Source of the DNA: Falsiroseomonas bella
Lineage (GTDB): Bacteria; Pseudomonadota; Alphaproteobacteria; Acetobacterales; Acetobacteraceae
Length of the DNA stretch: 64,000 nucleotides
Assembly: GCF_003173615.1 (NCBI RefSeq)
Contig: NZ_QGNA01000001.1
Span: forward strand, 1,716,385 to 1,780,384
Direction of reading: 5' to 3'
The notes under the pieces are model-generated. The model had not been told where the DNA came from. It was given only the letters and a program-made list of their open reading frames with translations, and did no database searches. Below, piece after piece: positions 8,207-16,489 of the stretch. Position 1 is the first letter of the stretch, and each line of letters opens with the position of its first letter. The position numbers and the translations under genes were made by a program.

Positions 8207-8470
8207 TCACGGCTTGCGCCAGCGGCGCGCAGGCGTGGCCGGTCGCCCGGCCCCACCGCGCAGCGCCTCGACCACGTCGCGCAGCGCCTCGGTGCCGGCC
8301 TGCGCCAGGATGCGCAGCATCAGCCGCGTATGGATCCGCATCACGGCGCGGGCCGCGCATTCGATCTCGAACGGATCGCCGCGCCGCCCGGCGGCCAGCA
8401 AGCCTTCGCGCGCATTGAGGAGCCTCGGCGCGGCCTGAGCCATCGCGGCGTCCATATCCCGGTAGGCCAT
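8207..8470 (-). CDS. Small hypothetical protein
   Basis: Protein of 87 residues starting MAYRDMDAAMAQ with a strong ribosome binding site (GAGGGAGG). It is mainly helical, contains ECAARAVMRIHTRLMLRILA and a short basic tail, and has no signal peptide or membrane helix. It precedes the hydrolase-fold gene by 8 bp. I do not recognise the family. Confidence 0.6.
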   Translation of the reverse strand: MAYRDMDAAMAQAAPRLLNAREGLLAAGRRGDPFEIECAARAVMRIHTRLMLRILAQAGTEALRDVVEALRGGAGRPATPARRWRKP

Positions 8471-8677
8471 GCTCGCCTCCCTCGCCTTCGCTACTGCGCG
8501 GGGACACCGCCCCGGCATGTCGCGCTCCGCGACGGGGCGCGCACAACGATGCCGGCCGGAATTTCCAGGAATGCGAGGGAAAACATGCGTATTGTCTGAC
8601 AGAAACATGTAACCATCGCGCCGACGACCCGAATCCGGGCCGTGATGCCGGCGGGCGCCGGCGCCGCAGGGACCAGC

Positions 8678-9775
8678 ATGGCGCGAAACGACGCGACCGA
8701 TTTCTCCAGGAAACTCCGGTTGACCGCGGCCGCGTTGCGCTGCGCCGGCCACAAGGATCTCTGCGCCCGATTCCGGGCGGTGAACCCGGCGACCCATTTC
8801 GACCTGGACCGGGCGGAGAAGTGGTTCCAGGGCCGGGCCCTGCCGCGCTCGGCGCATGTCTATGACGACTGGGCGGCCGTGCTCGGCACCAGCCGGGCCG
8901 GCAACTGGCTCGCCGCCTGCAGCGTCGAGGATTTCCTGCTCGAGCTATCCCGCCTGTTCGACGTGCGGCCGGAGGATCTGTCGGCGCGCATCGATTCGCG
9001 CGCCTCCGGCGCGGCGCGGCCGCAATCGGCCTCCGCGCATCTCTGCGGCCACTATGCCTGCTACTCCCTGGCCTGGTCGCCCTACTGGCAGGGCCAGCTG
9101 ATCCGCGGCGCGATGCGCATCGAGCCCGGCCTCCGGCGGCACCTGCCGATGACCGCCACCTACACCGAGACGCTGCTCGGCAACCGCATCGCCTTCCGGG
9201 GCGATGCCCTGCTCGCCGCACGCGCGCTGCACATCCACCTGCGCGAGCCCGAGTCCGACGTGCCGCTCTTCGTCAGCCTGGCGATGCCGGGGCCGCCCTC
9301 GAGCGCGATCTGCGGGGTGATATCGGGCGTGACCCTGGTGGGACCGGACCCACGGCCCTCCGCGGCCCGCATCGTCATGGTGCGGGTGCCGGGCCCGGCC
9401 GACGCGTCCAACGGCTACATCGAGCCGAGCCGCGACGCGGTTTCGGCCGACCTCGCCGCGCTCGGCCTGCCCATCCAGGACCCGGCCGGGGTGGACAGCC
9501 TGGTGCTCGGCTTCCTGCTTCCTGGCGGGGTTGCGGCGATGATGCAGGTCCCGGCCGCCGAGCAGGCGCAGTTCGCCGCGACCTTCGACCGCATCTACCT
9601 GCGCAACCCGGGGCTCGTCCGGGCCACGGCGGAACCGCCCGCCGAGAGCCCGGTGCGCGCCATCGGCCGCGCCGTGCGCGCCGGGGCCGCGGCCGAGGCC
9701 ACGTCCCCGGCGCGCCGGGTCAGCCGGTCTGCTGGATCGCCGAGAGCACCCATTGCGTGCCCGGGCGGCGAGTGA
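8678..9775 (+). CDS. Hypothetical protein with possible N-terminal HTH-like domain
   Basis: Protein of 365 residues, unrecognised. The first 70 residues (FSRKLRLTAAALRCAGHKDL, then RAEKWFQGRALPRSAHVYDD) look like a regulator-type helical domain of the kind found in cytoplasmic sensor proteins. The central part is an alpha/beta region with GHYACYSLAWSPYWQGQLIR, and the tail after about residue 310 is low-complexity Ala/Arg. No membrane segment is visible. The start at 8678 has AGGGA 6 nt upstream. Its 3-prime end overlaps the convergent Tim44 gene by 56 bp, so the last 20 residues may not be conserved. Divergent from the small gene at 8470. Confidence 0.6.
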   Translation: MARNDATDFSRKLRLTAAALRCAGHKDLCARFRAVNPATHFDLDRAEKWFQGRALPRSAHVYDDWAAVLGTSRAGNWLAACSVEDFLLELSRLFDVRPEDLSARIDSRASGAARPQSASAHLCGHYACYSLAWSPYWQGQLIRGAMRIEPGLRRHLPMTATYTETLLGNRIAFRGDALLAARALHIHLREPESDVPLFVSLAMPGPPSSAICGVISGVTLVGPDPRPSAARIVMVRVPGPADASNGYIEPSRDAVSADLAALGLPIQDPAGVDSLVLGFLLPGGVAAMMQVPAAEQAQFAATFDRIYLRNPGLVRATAEPPAESPVRAIGRAVRAGAAAEATSPARRVSRSAGSPRAPIACPGGE

Positions 9776-10709
9776 AGGTCCAGAGCTCCGTCGCCGTCTC
9801 GCGCTCGGTCGGGTGACCCTCCACCACGCGGCCCTGCGCATCCGTGGTGACCTCCACCATCGAGAAGCGCATCGCGACGGTCGCGTATTCCTGCCCGTCC
9901 GGCTCGGCCCAGGCCTGGGAGAGGTCGCCGGCCTCGAGCTGAACGTCGCGGGCCACGTTGGTCCAGCCGCGCGCCTTCAGGTCCTCGAGGTCCTGGGCGA
10001 AGTAGCGCTCCATCTCCGGCGTGGAGATCCGGCGCAGCGTCGCCAGGTCCTGGCGCGACCAGGCATCCTGCACCTCGACCAGGCGCTGGCCGAAGGTGTC
10101 GAAATCGGCGGCGCCGATCTCGATCGGACGGATGGCGGGCACGCTGCCGCGGCCACCGCCGACGCCGCCCATCGGACGCGGCCCGGCGGCGCCGTGCATC
10201 TCGCGCGCCATGCCCTGCGGGCCGCCGGCCATGGCAGGCTGCCGGTTGCCGCGCACCAGGCGCATCACCAAGAACACGAGGCCCGCGATCAGCGCGATCT
10301 GCAGCAGCAGGCCGAGGAAGCCGGCGAAGCCCGCCAGGCCGCCGAACAGGCCGGAGCCGCTCAGCAGGCCGAACAGGCCGGCGCCGAGCAGGCCACCCAT
10401 CAGCCCCGCCATGAGCGGGTTGCGGCTGAAGAAGCCGCCCTGCGCGCCGGCAGCGACCGGCGGGCGTGCCGCGGGCTGCGCCACGCCGGGGGCGGGGCGC
10501 GGCGTCTCGGTGCGCTGGAACTGGCTGGCGGTGCCCGGCGCGGTGCGGGTCGCGGGCGGCGCCGAATAGGTCTGGCTGCCGCGGCTGCCGGAGGAGGATC
10601 GGCCGCCGGCGCGGGCCTCCGCCACGGCCGGCGCAAGCGCCAGCGCGATCACGGCGAAGGCGGCGAAGAAGGCCGCGCCGCGCCGGCGGGTGGAAGCGCG
10701 TTGGAACAT
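9720..10709 (-). CDS. Tim44-like domain protein
   Basis: Protein of 329 residues with a signal peptide (AFFAAFAVIALALAPAVAEA), a Gly/Ser/Pro-rich linker, a Gly-rich hydrophobic segment (LMGGLLGAGLFGLLSGSGLF) followed by a clear transmembrane helix (LLQIALIAGLVFLVMRLV), and a C-terminal Tim44 domain (about 195-325) with TLRRISTPEMERYFAQDLED. Bacterial Tim44 proteins are inner-membrane anchored with an alpha/beta-barrel domain; their role is unclear. Stand-alone gene, convergent with 8678-9775. Confidence 0.85.
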   Translation of the reverse strand: MFQRASTRRRGAAFFAAFAVIALALAPAVAEARAGGRSSSGSRGSQTYSAPPATRTAPGTASQFQRTETPRPAPGVAQPAARPPVAAGAQGGFFSRNPLMAGLMGGLLGAGLFGLLSGSGLFGGLAGFAGFLGLLLQIALIAGLVFLVMRLVRGNRQPAMAGGPQGMAREMHGAAGPRPMGGVGGGRGSVPAIRPIEIGAADFDTFGQRLVEVQDAWSRQDLATLRRISTPEMERYFAQDLEDLKARGWTNVARDVQLEAGDLSQAWAEPDGQEYATVAMRFSMVEVTTDAQGRVVEGHPTERETATELWTFTRRPGTQWVLSAIQQTG

Positions 10710-10826
10710 GGGGTGGTGCGTCTCCAGTGGGTTTGTGACAGGGAATATAGGTTGCCTTCATGCGGATTGCGATGGCACCCGCTTCGGCCCCAGGCTCTGC
10801 GCGTTCAACCTGAACGGAGATCCGGC

Positions 10827-12425
10827 ATGTCGGGACGGATGCGGTGGCGGCTTGGTGCGGCCGCGATGGGGCTGCTCGCGCTCGGCGGCGCGGCGGCGGC
10901 GCAGCAGGCGCCCAACCGGGTGCTGCGGATGGCGACCAGCGTGGATGCGGCGACGCTCGATCCGCACGCGACGAATGCGCTCTTCACCTTCCTGGTGGTC
11001 CACCAGGTCTATGAGGGGCTGACTTGGCGCGGCGACGACCTGAAGGTGCAGCCCGGCCTCGCCACGCGCTGGGAGCAGGTGGAGCCGACCCGCTGGCGCT
11101 TCACGCTGCGCGACGGCGTGCGCTTCGCCGGCGGCGAGGCCTTCGACGCCGACGACGTGGTGTTCTCGATCGAGCGCGCGCTGAAGCCCACCTCCAACTA
11201 CGGGATCTACGTGGACACGGTGGCAGGGGCCGAGGCACGCGACCGGCTGACGGTGGACATCGTCACCCGCGTCCCCGACCCGGTGATCCCGGACAAGATG
11301 ACCCGCGTGATGATCATGGACCGCGGCTGGTCGGAGGCGAACCGCGCGACCGTGCCGCAGAACTTCGCGCAGCGGGAGGAGACCTTCACCGTCCGCAACA
11401 GCAACGGCACCGGCCCCTACGTGATCCGCGCGCGGGAGGCGGACCAGCGCACGGTGATGGTGCGCAACCCCAACTGGTGGGGGTGGTCGGCGAATGTGGC
11501 GCGCGGCAACGTCACCGAATACCACCACATCACGCTGACCTCGGACGCCACGCGCATCGCGGCGCTGCTCTCGCGCGAGGTGGATCTCGTGCATGTCGTG
11601 CCGCTGCAGGACGTCGCACGCATCCAGCGCGACCAGCGGCTGCGCATCCTGGAAGGGCAGGAGAACCGCACCGTCATGGTCGGCATGCGGCAGGACCTGG
11701 AGGAACTGACGGGCTCCGACGTGCGCGGCCGCAACCCCTTCAAGGACCAGCGCGTCCGCCAGGCGATGGCGCATGCGATGGACATCGACGGGCTGCGGCG
11801 CACGACGCTGCGCGGCCAGGGCGTGCCGACCGGCAGCATGTGGACGCAATTCGTCAATGGCTGGTCGGAGCAGACCGACCGCCGCACGCCGTATGACCCG
11901 GCGCGCGCCCGCGCTCTGCTGGCCGAGGCCGGCTATCCGAACGGCTTCACCGTGCCGATGGACTGCCCCGTCGGCCCCTATGACGATGCCTGCCAGGCGG
12001 TCGCGGCGATGTTGGCGCGCGTCGGCATCCGGGCGCAGCTGACGATCCATCCGAATGCCGTGTTCAGCCAGCGCCTGCGCCGGCAGGAGCCGATGCTCTA
12101 CATGCTGAGCTGGGGCGTGCCGACTTTCGACGCCAGCTACACGATGCGCGCGGTGATGGCGTCCCGCAGCGTGGGCGGATCGGCCACGTGGAATGCGGGC
12201 GGCTACTCCAATCCCGCCTTCGACGCGCTGCTGCCGCGCATCGACGCCGAGGGCGACCCGGAGGCGCGGCGGGCGCTGATCCGGGAGGCGCATGCGATGC
12301 ACAACGCCGATCTCGGGCACATCCCGCTGTACCACATGATGATCCCGTGGGCGCATCGCACGGGGGTGACCGTGACGCACCGCGCGGACAACCAGGTGCA
12401 GGTGCGGGAGATCGTGGTGGATTGA
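10827..12425 (+). CDS. ABC transporter substrate-binding protein (family 5, peptide type)
   Basis: Periplasmic solute-binding protein of 532 residues of the SBP_bac_5 family (DppA/OppA-like). The signal peptide ends near GGAAAAQQ. Diagnostic segments are TLDPHATNALFTFLVVHQVY, VQPGLATRWEQVEPTRWRF, LRDGVRFAGGEAFDADDVVF (family signature), and NGTGPYVIRAREADQRTVMV. GGAG lies upstream of the start. No permease or ATPase genes are adjacent, so this is an orphan binding protein. Ligand unpredictable; peptides, opines or glutathione are typical. Confidence 0.92.
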   Translation: MSGRMRWRLGAAAMGLLALGGAAAAQQAPNRVLRMATSVDAATLDPHATNALFTFLVVHQVYEGLTWRGDDLKVQPGLATRWEQVEPTRWRFTLRDGVRFAGGEAFDADDVVFSIERALKPTSNYGIYVDTVAGAEARDRLTVDIVTRVPDPVIPDKMTRVMIMDRGWSEANRATVPQNFAQREETFTVRNSNGTGPYVIRAREADQRTVMVRNPNWWGWSANVARGNVTEYHHITLTSDATRIAALLSREVDLVHVVPLQDVARIQRDQRLRILEGQENRTVMVGMRQDLEELTGSDVRGRNPFKDQRVRQAMAHAMDIDGLRRTTLRGQGVPTGSMWTQFVNGWSEQTDRRTPYDPARARALLAEAGYPNGFTVPMDCPVGPYDDACQAVAAMLARVGIRAQLTIHPNAVFSQRLRRQEPMLYMLSWGVPTFDASYTMRAVMASRSVGGSATWNAGGYSNPAFDALLPRIDAEGDPEARRALIREAHAMHNADLGHIPLYHMMIPWAHRTGVTVTHRADNQVQVREIVVD

Positions 12426-12431
12426 TCGCGC

Positions 12432-12456
12432 AGGGCCGGAGGGCACGCCTCCGGCC
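12432..12456 (+). terminator. Hairpin after the solute-binding protein gene
   Basis: GGGCCGGAGG and CCTCCGGCCC form a perfect 10-bp stem with a 5-nt loop, starting 6 bp after the stop codon. No U tract. Confidence 0.55.
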
Positions 12457-12740
12457 CGCGAGCGCCGGTGCGGCCATTCGGCCGCGCCGGCTGCCGAGCC
12501 TCCTTTCCCGATCCACTCACAAGATGCGGCGCCTGCCGGCATTTCCGCATTGGGCGCGTGCAGGCGTACGCGTTCCATCCGGCACAGTATTCCCATTAAC
12601 AGATTGGCGCCCAATCGAAGAGGCGCAGGTTTCCATTGCTTCGCCATAAATAGCCGAGGCGGCCAGACAGGCGAAACATTAGAAACATTCGCCTCTCCGG
12701 TGGGGGTTTTCCGAACCCATCCCACAGGAGGATCAGCGTC
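12457..12740 (+). promoter_or_regulatory. Leader region of the RTX gene with inverted repeats
   Basis: This 284-bp gap holds two dyads. ATTGGGCGC (12549-12557) pairs with GCGCCCAAT (12607-12615), arms 49 bp apart. AGGCGAA (12669-12675) pairs with TTCGCCT (12688-12694), flanking a tandem GAAACATT. Both lie where operators of the RTX gene would be expected. No regulator is adjacent, and binding is not demonstrated. AGGAGG lies just before the RTX start codon. Confidence 0.35.
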
Positions 12741-14042
12741 ATGTCCAATGCACCCCCGGAAGTCACCCCGGTCATCGTCGAAGGCACCAGCGGGCACGAC
12801 GTGCTGGATCAGCCGGCAGGCGTCGTGTTCATGTACGGCTACGGCGGGAACGACCTGTTCCTGGCCCGCCCCGCCGTCAACGGCATGGGCGGCAACGCCT
12901 TCTTCTACGGCGGCTCCGGCACCGACACCGTCAGCTACGTCAATTCCACCACGCGCGTGGATGCGGACCTCGGCGCCGGCGTCGTCTACCAGCAATGGCC
13001 GAACGGCAATGGCTGGGAGATCGACTATCTCGACAGCATCGAGAACTTCCGCGGCTCCCTGCTGCCCGACGAGATCCTGGGCAACCACCTCGGCAATCGC
13101 CTCTGGGGCGATGGCGGCAACGACACCATGGACGGGCGCGACGGCGCCGACACGGTGGATGGCGGCAACGGTCATGACTCGCTGAAGGGCGGCGAAGGCA
13201 ACGACGTGCTGCTCGGCGGCGCCGGCAATGACTGGCTGAAGGGCGAGAACGGCAACGACCGGCTCGAGGGTGGCAGCGGCAACGACTACATCCATGGCGG
13301 CGGCGGCACCGACACGGCGGTGTTCAACACCTCAGGCAGCGTCGTGATCAATCTCGGGATCGGCCTCGCCGTCAGCGACCTCGGCAATGACAGCCTCTAC
13401 AGCATCGAGAACCTGGTCACCGGTTCCGGCGGCGACGTGCTGTTCGGCAACGCCGCACACAACCGCATCGAGAGCGGCGGCGGCCATGACTACGTGGATG
13501 CCGGCAGCGGCAACGACGTGATCTACGCCGGGTCGGGTGCGGACACCGTGCTCGGCGGATCGGGCAACGACACCATCCATGGCGACAACGCCACCGGCGG
13601 GCAGGGCAATGACAGGCTGGACGGCGGCAGCGGCAACGACGTGATCGTCACCGGCGGCGGCAACAACATGGTGCGCGGCGGACAGGGCGCGGACGATATC
13701 GTGCTCGGCTCCGGCCAGGACACGCTGCGCTGGGAAGCGGGCGACATCGGCCTCGACGAGATCCGCAACTTCCAGCTCGGCCTGGACCGGATCGGCTTCG
13801 CCGACGCGTTCTTCGGCGCCAATCTCGGCCCCGGTGACACGGCGGAGGACGTGCTGATGGTGTTCAACGCCCCTGGCGTCGGATCGCTGCTGATGGCGCA
13901 GTCGGCGTCGCATGGCTGGACCGCCGTCGCGCGCTTCCACGACATCGGGCAGGCGGCGCTGGAGGCGGCGATCGCCGATGGCTCGCTGTTCGGCGGGGCC
14001 GGCCCGCTCGGCGGCGGCGCCCCGGGCGACATCTTCGGCTGA
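12741..14042 (+). CDS. RTX-type calcium-binding secreted protein
   Basis: Acidic protein of 433 residues built from haemolysin-type GGxGxDxxx nonapeptide repeats in two blocks, about residues 130-195 (GDGGNDTMDGRDGADTVDGG and onward) and about 240-330. There is no N-terminal signal peptide, as expected for type I secretion, and the C-terminal part after the repeats would contain the secretion signal. No enzyme domain is visible; the first 110 residues are a degenerate repeat-like region. Such proteins act as adhesins, S-layer-like or matrix proteins. No type I secretion genes are nearby. It has a strong AGGAGG ribosome binding site. Confidence 0.88.
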   Translation: MSNAPPEVTPVIVEGTSGHDVLDQPAGVVFMYGYGGNDLFLARPAVNGMGGNAFFYGGSGTDTVSYVNSTTRVDADLGAGVVYQQWPNGNGWEIDYLDSIENFRGSLLPDEILGNHLGNRLWGDGGNDTMDGRDGADTVDGGNGHDSLKGGEGNDVLLGGAGNDWLKGENGNDRLEGGSGNDYIHGGGGTDTAVFNTSGSVVINLGIGLAVSDLGNDSLYSIENLVTGSGGDVLFGNAAHNRIESGGGHDYVDAGSGNDVIYAGSGADTVLGGSGNDTIHGDNATGGQGNDRLDGGSGNDVIVTGGGNNMVRGGQGADDIVLGSGQDTLRWEAGDIGLDEIRNFQLGLDRIGFADAFFGANLGPGDTAEDVLMVFNAPGVGSLLMAQSASHGWTAVARFHDIGQAALEAAIADGSLFGGAGPLGGGAPGDIFG

Positions 14043-14086
14043 CGCGGGTCGGCGCCCGACGGGCAGCCTCCTGACGGCCGGCGCGG

Positions 14087-15091
14087 TCAGCCGTAATGCT
14101 GCCGCGCCAGCCGATAGACGATGCGGTCGAGCTCCGTCAGCCGCGCGAGCTCGCGCTCGGCTTCCGGCGTGACCTCGACCTCCCGCGCGGGCTCCAGCAT
14201 GGCATCCACCAGCTCGCGCGTGTTCTCCCGCGGCAGCGGGCCAGGATCGGGCAGGCCGAGCGCCTGCATCAGGCGCGGCCGGTCCTCCTCCAGCCGGTCC
14301 ACGAAGGCGACGTAGTCGAAGGACAGCAGGTTGGTCAGCGCGCGCTGCACCAGCTCCGCGCGGCTGAGCTTCGGCTGGTCGGGGAAGTGGCGATGGGCGT
14401 AGCGCCCGCCGCCGGCATAGACGAAGTCGCCCGCCAGCACGGTGGTCATCGCGTTGTGCAGCGTGCCGTTCAGCTCCGGCGCCTTGCTGCGCAGGAAGCC
14501 GAGCAGCGTGGAGCGCCGCGCGATGGCCTGCTGCCCCAGGCCGCGCTCCGCGATCACCTCCTCCCGGTGGCGCGACCAATAGGCATAGAGCGAGATCAGC
14601 CTCTCGCGCGGCTCGCGCAGCACGGTGAAGACGCGCTTCGGCCCCGGCACATGCGCCGCGTCCACCGCCGAGAAGTGCCCGGCGATCAGCCGGTAGGGCG
14701 CGAAATGCTCCACCGGGAACTGTGCCGGACGGCCGAGCTGCTCCGGGCGCACCGTGCCCGGCGGCACCAGCGCTTCCAGCCGCCGGCGCAGCGAATTGCC
14801 GGCGGTCTTCATGATGTGCAGGAAGACGATGCGCGGCGGCCCCTCCGCCTGCTGCTCGATCGCGGCGCGGGCCTGCTGCTGCTCCGCCACCCAGCGGGCC
14901 ATCGCGCCGGAGGCATCGTCGCGCAGGCGCAGCAGGAATTCGGGGCTGGCCATGATCCAGCGCCGCAGCGTCTCGAGGTCGCCGGCGCCCAGGCCGTATT
15001 CATAGGCCCGCTCGTTCTCCGGCGGGCGGCCGAGCAGGAGGCGGTAGGCGTACTCCACCTCCTGCCGGGTGATCGCAGCCCCGTCGCTCAT
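14087..15091 (-). CDS. Sulfotransferase family protein
   Basis: Protein of 334 residues with a PAPS-dependent sulfotransferase fold. The 5-prime phosphosulfate loop is FLHIMKTAGNSLRRRLE (about 90-106) and the 3-prime phosphate motif is RVFTVLREPRERLISLYAYW. This type resembles 2-O-sulfotransferases of glycans. The first 60 residues (YAYRLLLGRPPENERAYEYG, then a WIMASPEF segment) look like a DUF4214-type module often found in glycan-related proteins. The start ATG overlaps the stop of pmbA (ATGA), so translation is coupled. The acceptor is unknown; polysaccharide or lipid are possible. Confidence 0.8.
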   Translation of the reverse strand: MSDGAAITRQEVEYAYRLLLGRPPENERAYEYGLGAGDLETLRRWIMASPEFLLRLRDDASGAMARWVAEQQQARAAIEQQAEGPPRIVFLHIMKTAGNSLRRRLEALVPPGTVRPEQLGRPAQFPVEHFAPYRLIAGHFSAVDAAHVPGPKRVFTVLREPRERLISLYAYWSRHREEVIAERGLGQQAIARRSTLLGFLRSKAPELNGTLHNAMTTVLAGDFVYAGGGRYAHRHFPDQPKLSRAELVQRALTNLLSFDYVAFVDRLEEDRPRLMQALGLPDPGPLPRENTRELVDAMLEPAREVEVTPEAERELARLTELDRIVYRLARQHYG

Positions 15092-16419
15092 GCGCCGGCG
15101 AGCGTCATGCCCTCGATGCGGATGGTCGGCGCATCGGTGCCGCGGCGGAAACGCAGGTCGTCCGCCGCCGTCATGTGCAGGAACATCTCCTTGAGATTGC
15201 CGGCGATGGTGATCTCGCTCACCGGCTCGGCCAGCGCCCCGCCGCGGATCATGAAGCCGGCGGCGCCGCGGCTGTAGTCGCCGGTCACGCCGTTCACGCC
15301 CATGCCGATCAGGTCGGTCACGTAGAGACCTTCGGCGATGTCGGCCATCAGCGCCTGCGGCGTCACGGTGCCGGCTTCCAGCCAGAGGTTCGTGGGCGCC
15401 GGGCCGGGCGGCCCGCCGGTGCCGCGGCTAGCATGGCCGGTGGAGGCCAGGCCGAGTTGCCGCGCCGCGCGCCAATCCAGGATCCAGGTGGTGAGCACGC
15501 CATCCTGCACGATGGCGCGCGGCTGACCCGCCATGCCCTCGCCGTCGAAGGGGCGGGAGCGCAGGCCGCGACGGCGCGTCGGGTCGTCGCGCACCGTCAG
15601 CCCCTTCGCCAGGACCTGCTGCCCGAGACTCTCGCGCAGGAAGGAGGTGCCGCGCGCCACCGCCGCGCCGTTGATCGCGCTGGAGAGATGCCCGAGCAGC
15701 GAGGACGAGACGCGCGGGTCGTAGACCACCGGGATGCGCGCCGTCTTCGGCCGCGTCGGGTTCAGCCGCGCAATCGCCTTCTCCGCGGCCTTGCGGCCGA
15801 TCTCCACCGCATCCTCGAGGTCTTCCAGATGCACGACGGAGGACCATTCGTAGTCCCGCTCCATCGCCGTGCCCTCGCCCGCGAGCGCGGTGCAGGACAG
15901 GCTGTGGGAGCTGCGCTGGTAGCCGCCGGCGAAGCCGTTCGACATCGCCAGCGCGATGCGCACCCGGCCCCAGGACGCATCGGCGCCCTCGCTGTTCGTC
16001 ACGCCCTTGACGGCAAGCGCCGTGTCCTCGGCGGCGGCGGCGCGGGCGATGAGCTGCTCGGCCGTGGGCTCCGTCGGGTCGAACAGGTCGAGCGGCGCGG
16101 CGTCGCGCGGCGGGTCGAAGCGGTCGGGCAGGCCGCCGAAGGGATCCTCCGGCACCACCTTCGCCATCGCCACCGCACGCTCCGCCAGTGCGCCGAAACC
16201 CTTCGGATCGGGATCGGTGGAGGAGACGATCGCCTGGCGCTTGCCGAGGAACACCCGCAGCCCGAGGTCCCATCCCTCCGCGCGTTCCAGCTGCTCGATC
16301 TTGCCGAGCCGGCGGGAGACGGAGAGCGAGGCGTTCTGCACCAGCAGCGCATCCGCCGCATCGGCGCCGGCACGCTTCGCCGCGGCGACGAGGTCGGAGA
16401 GGCGGTCGAGATCGTTCAT
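15088..16419 (-). CDS. pmbA: PmbA/TldE family protein (TldD partner)
   Basis: Protein of 443 residues of the TldD/PmbA family, the TldE-like non-metal-binding half of a heterodimeric protease that processes modified peptides and the CcdA antitoxin in enterobacteria. Family marks are NASLSVSRRLGKIEQLERAE near the N-terminus, LLGHLSSAINGAAVARGTSF, and the C-terminal IGMGVNGVTGDYSRGAAGFM. The HExxxH of TldD is absent, as expected for TldE. A tldD gene is not in this window. It lies 70 bp after the M16 peptidase gene and overlaps the sulfotransferase start. Confidence 0.92.
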   Translation of the reverse strand: MNDLDRLSDLVAAAKRAGADAADALLVQNASLSVSRRLGKIEQLERAEGWDLGLRVFLGKRQAIVSSTDPDPKGFGALAERAVAMAKVVPEDPFGGLPDRFDPPRDAAPLDLFDPTEPTAEQLIARAAAAEDTALAVKGVTNSEGADASWGRVRIALAMSNGFAGGYQRSSHSLSCTALAGEGTAMERDYEWSSVVHLEDLEDAVEIGRKAAEKAIARLNPTRPKTARIPVVYDPRVSSSLLGHLSSAINGAAVARGTSFLRESLGQQVLAKGLTVRDDPTRRRGLRSRPFDGEGMAGQPRAIVQDGVLTTWILDWRAARQLGLASTGHASRGTGGPPGPAPTNLWLEAGTVTPQALMADIAEGLYVTDLIGMGVNGVTGDYSRGAAGFMIRGGALAEPVSEITIAGNLKEMFLHMTAADDLRFRRGTDAPTIRIEGMTLAGA

Positions 16420-16489
16420 GCTTGCGCCTCCGATTCAGACGTCCGGTGCTCGGAGCTGGCGCTCCTGCGCCCTCCCGTCATCGGAGGCG

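Noticed and set aside
10400..10640. Possible small gene in another frame of the Tim44 protein's Gly/Pro-rich linker
   Set aside because: Low-complexity Arg/Pro/Ala composition, no ribosome binding site, inside a clear gene.
13120..13700. Regular short-period repeats suggesting a CRISPR or satellite
   Set aside because: They are the GGxGxDxxx coding repeats of the RTX protein; there are no identical direct repeats with unique spacers.
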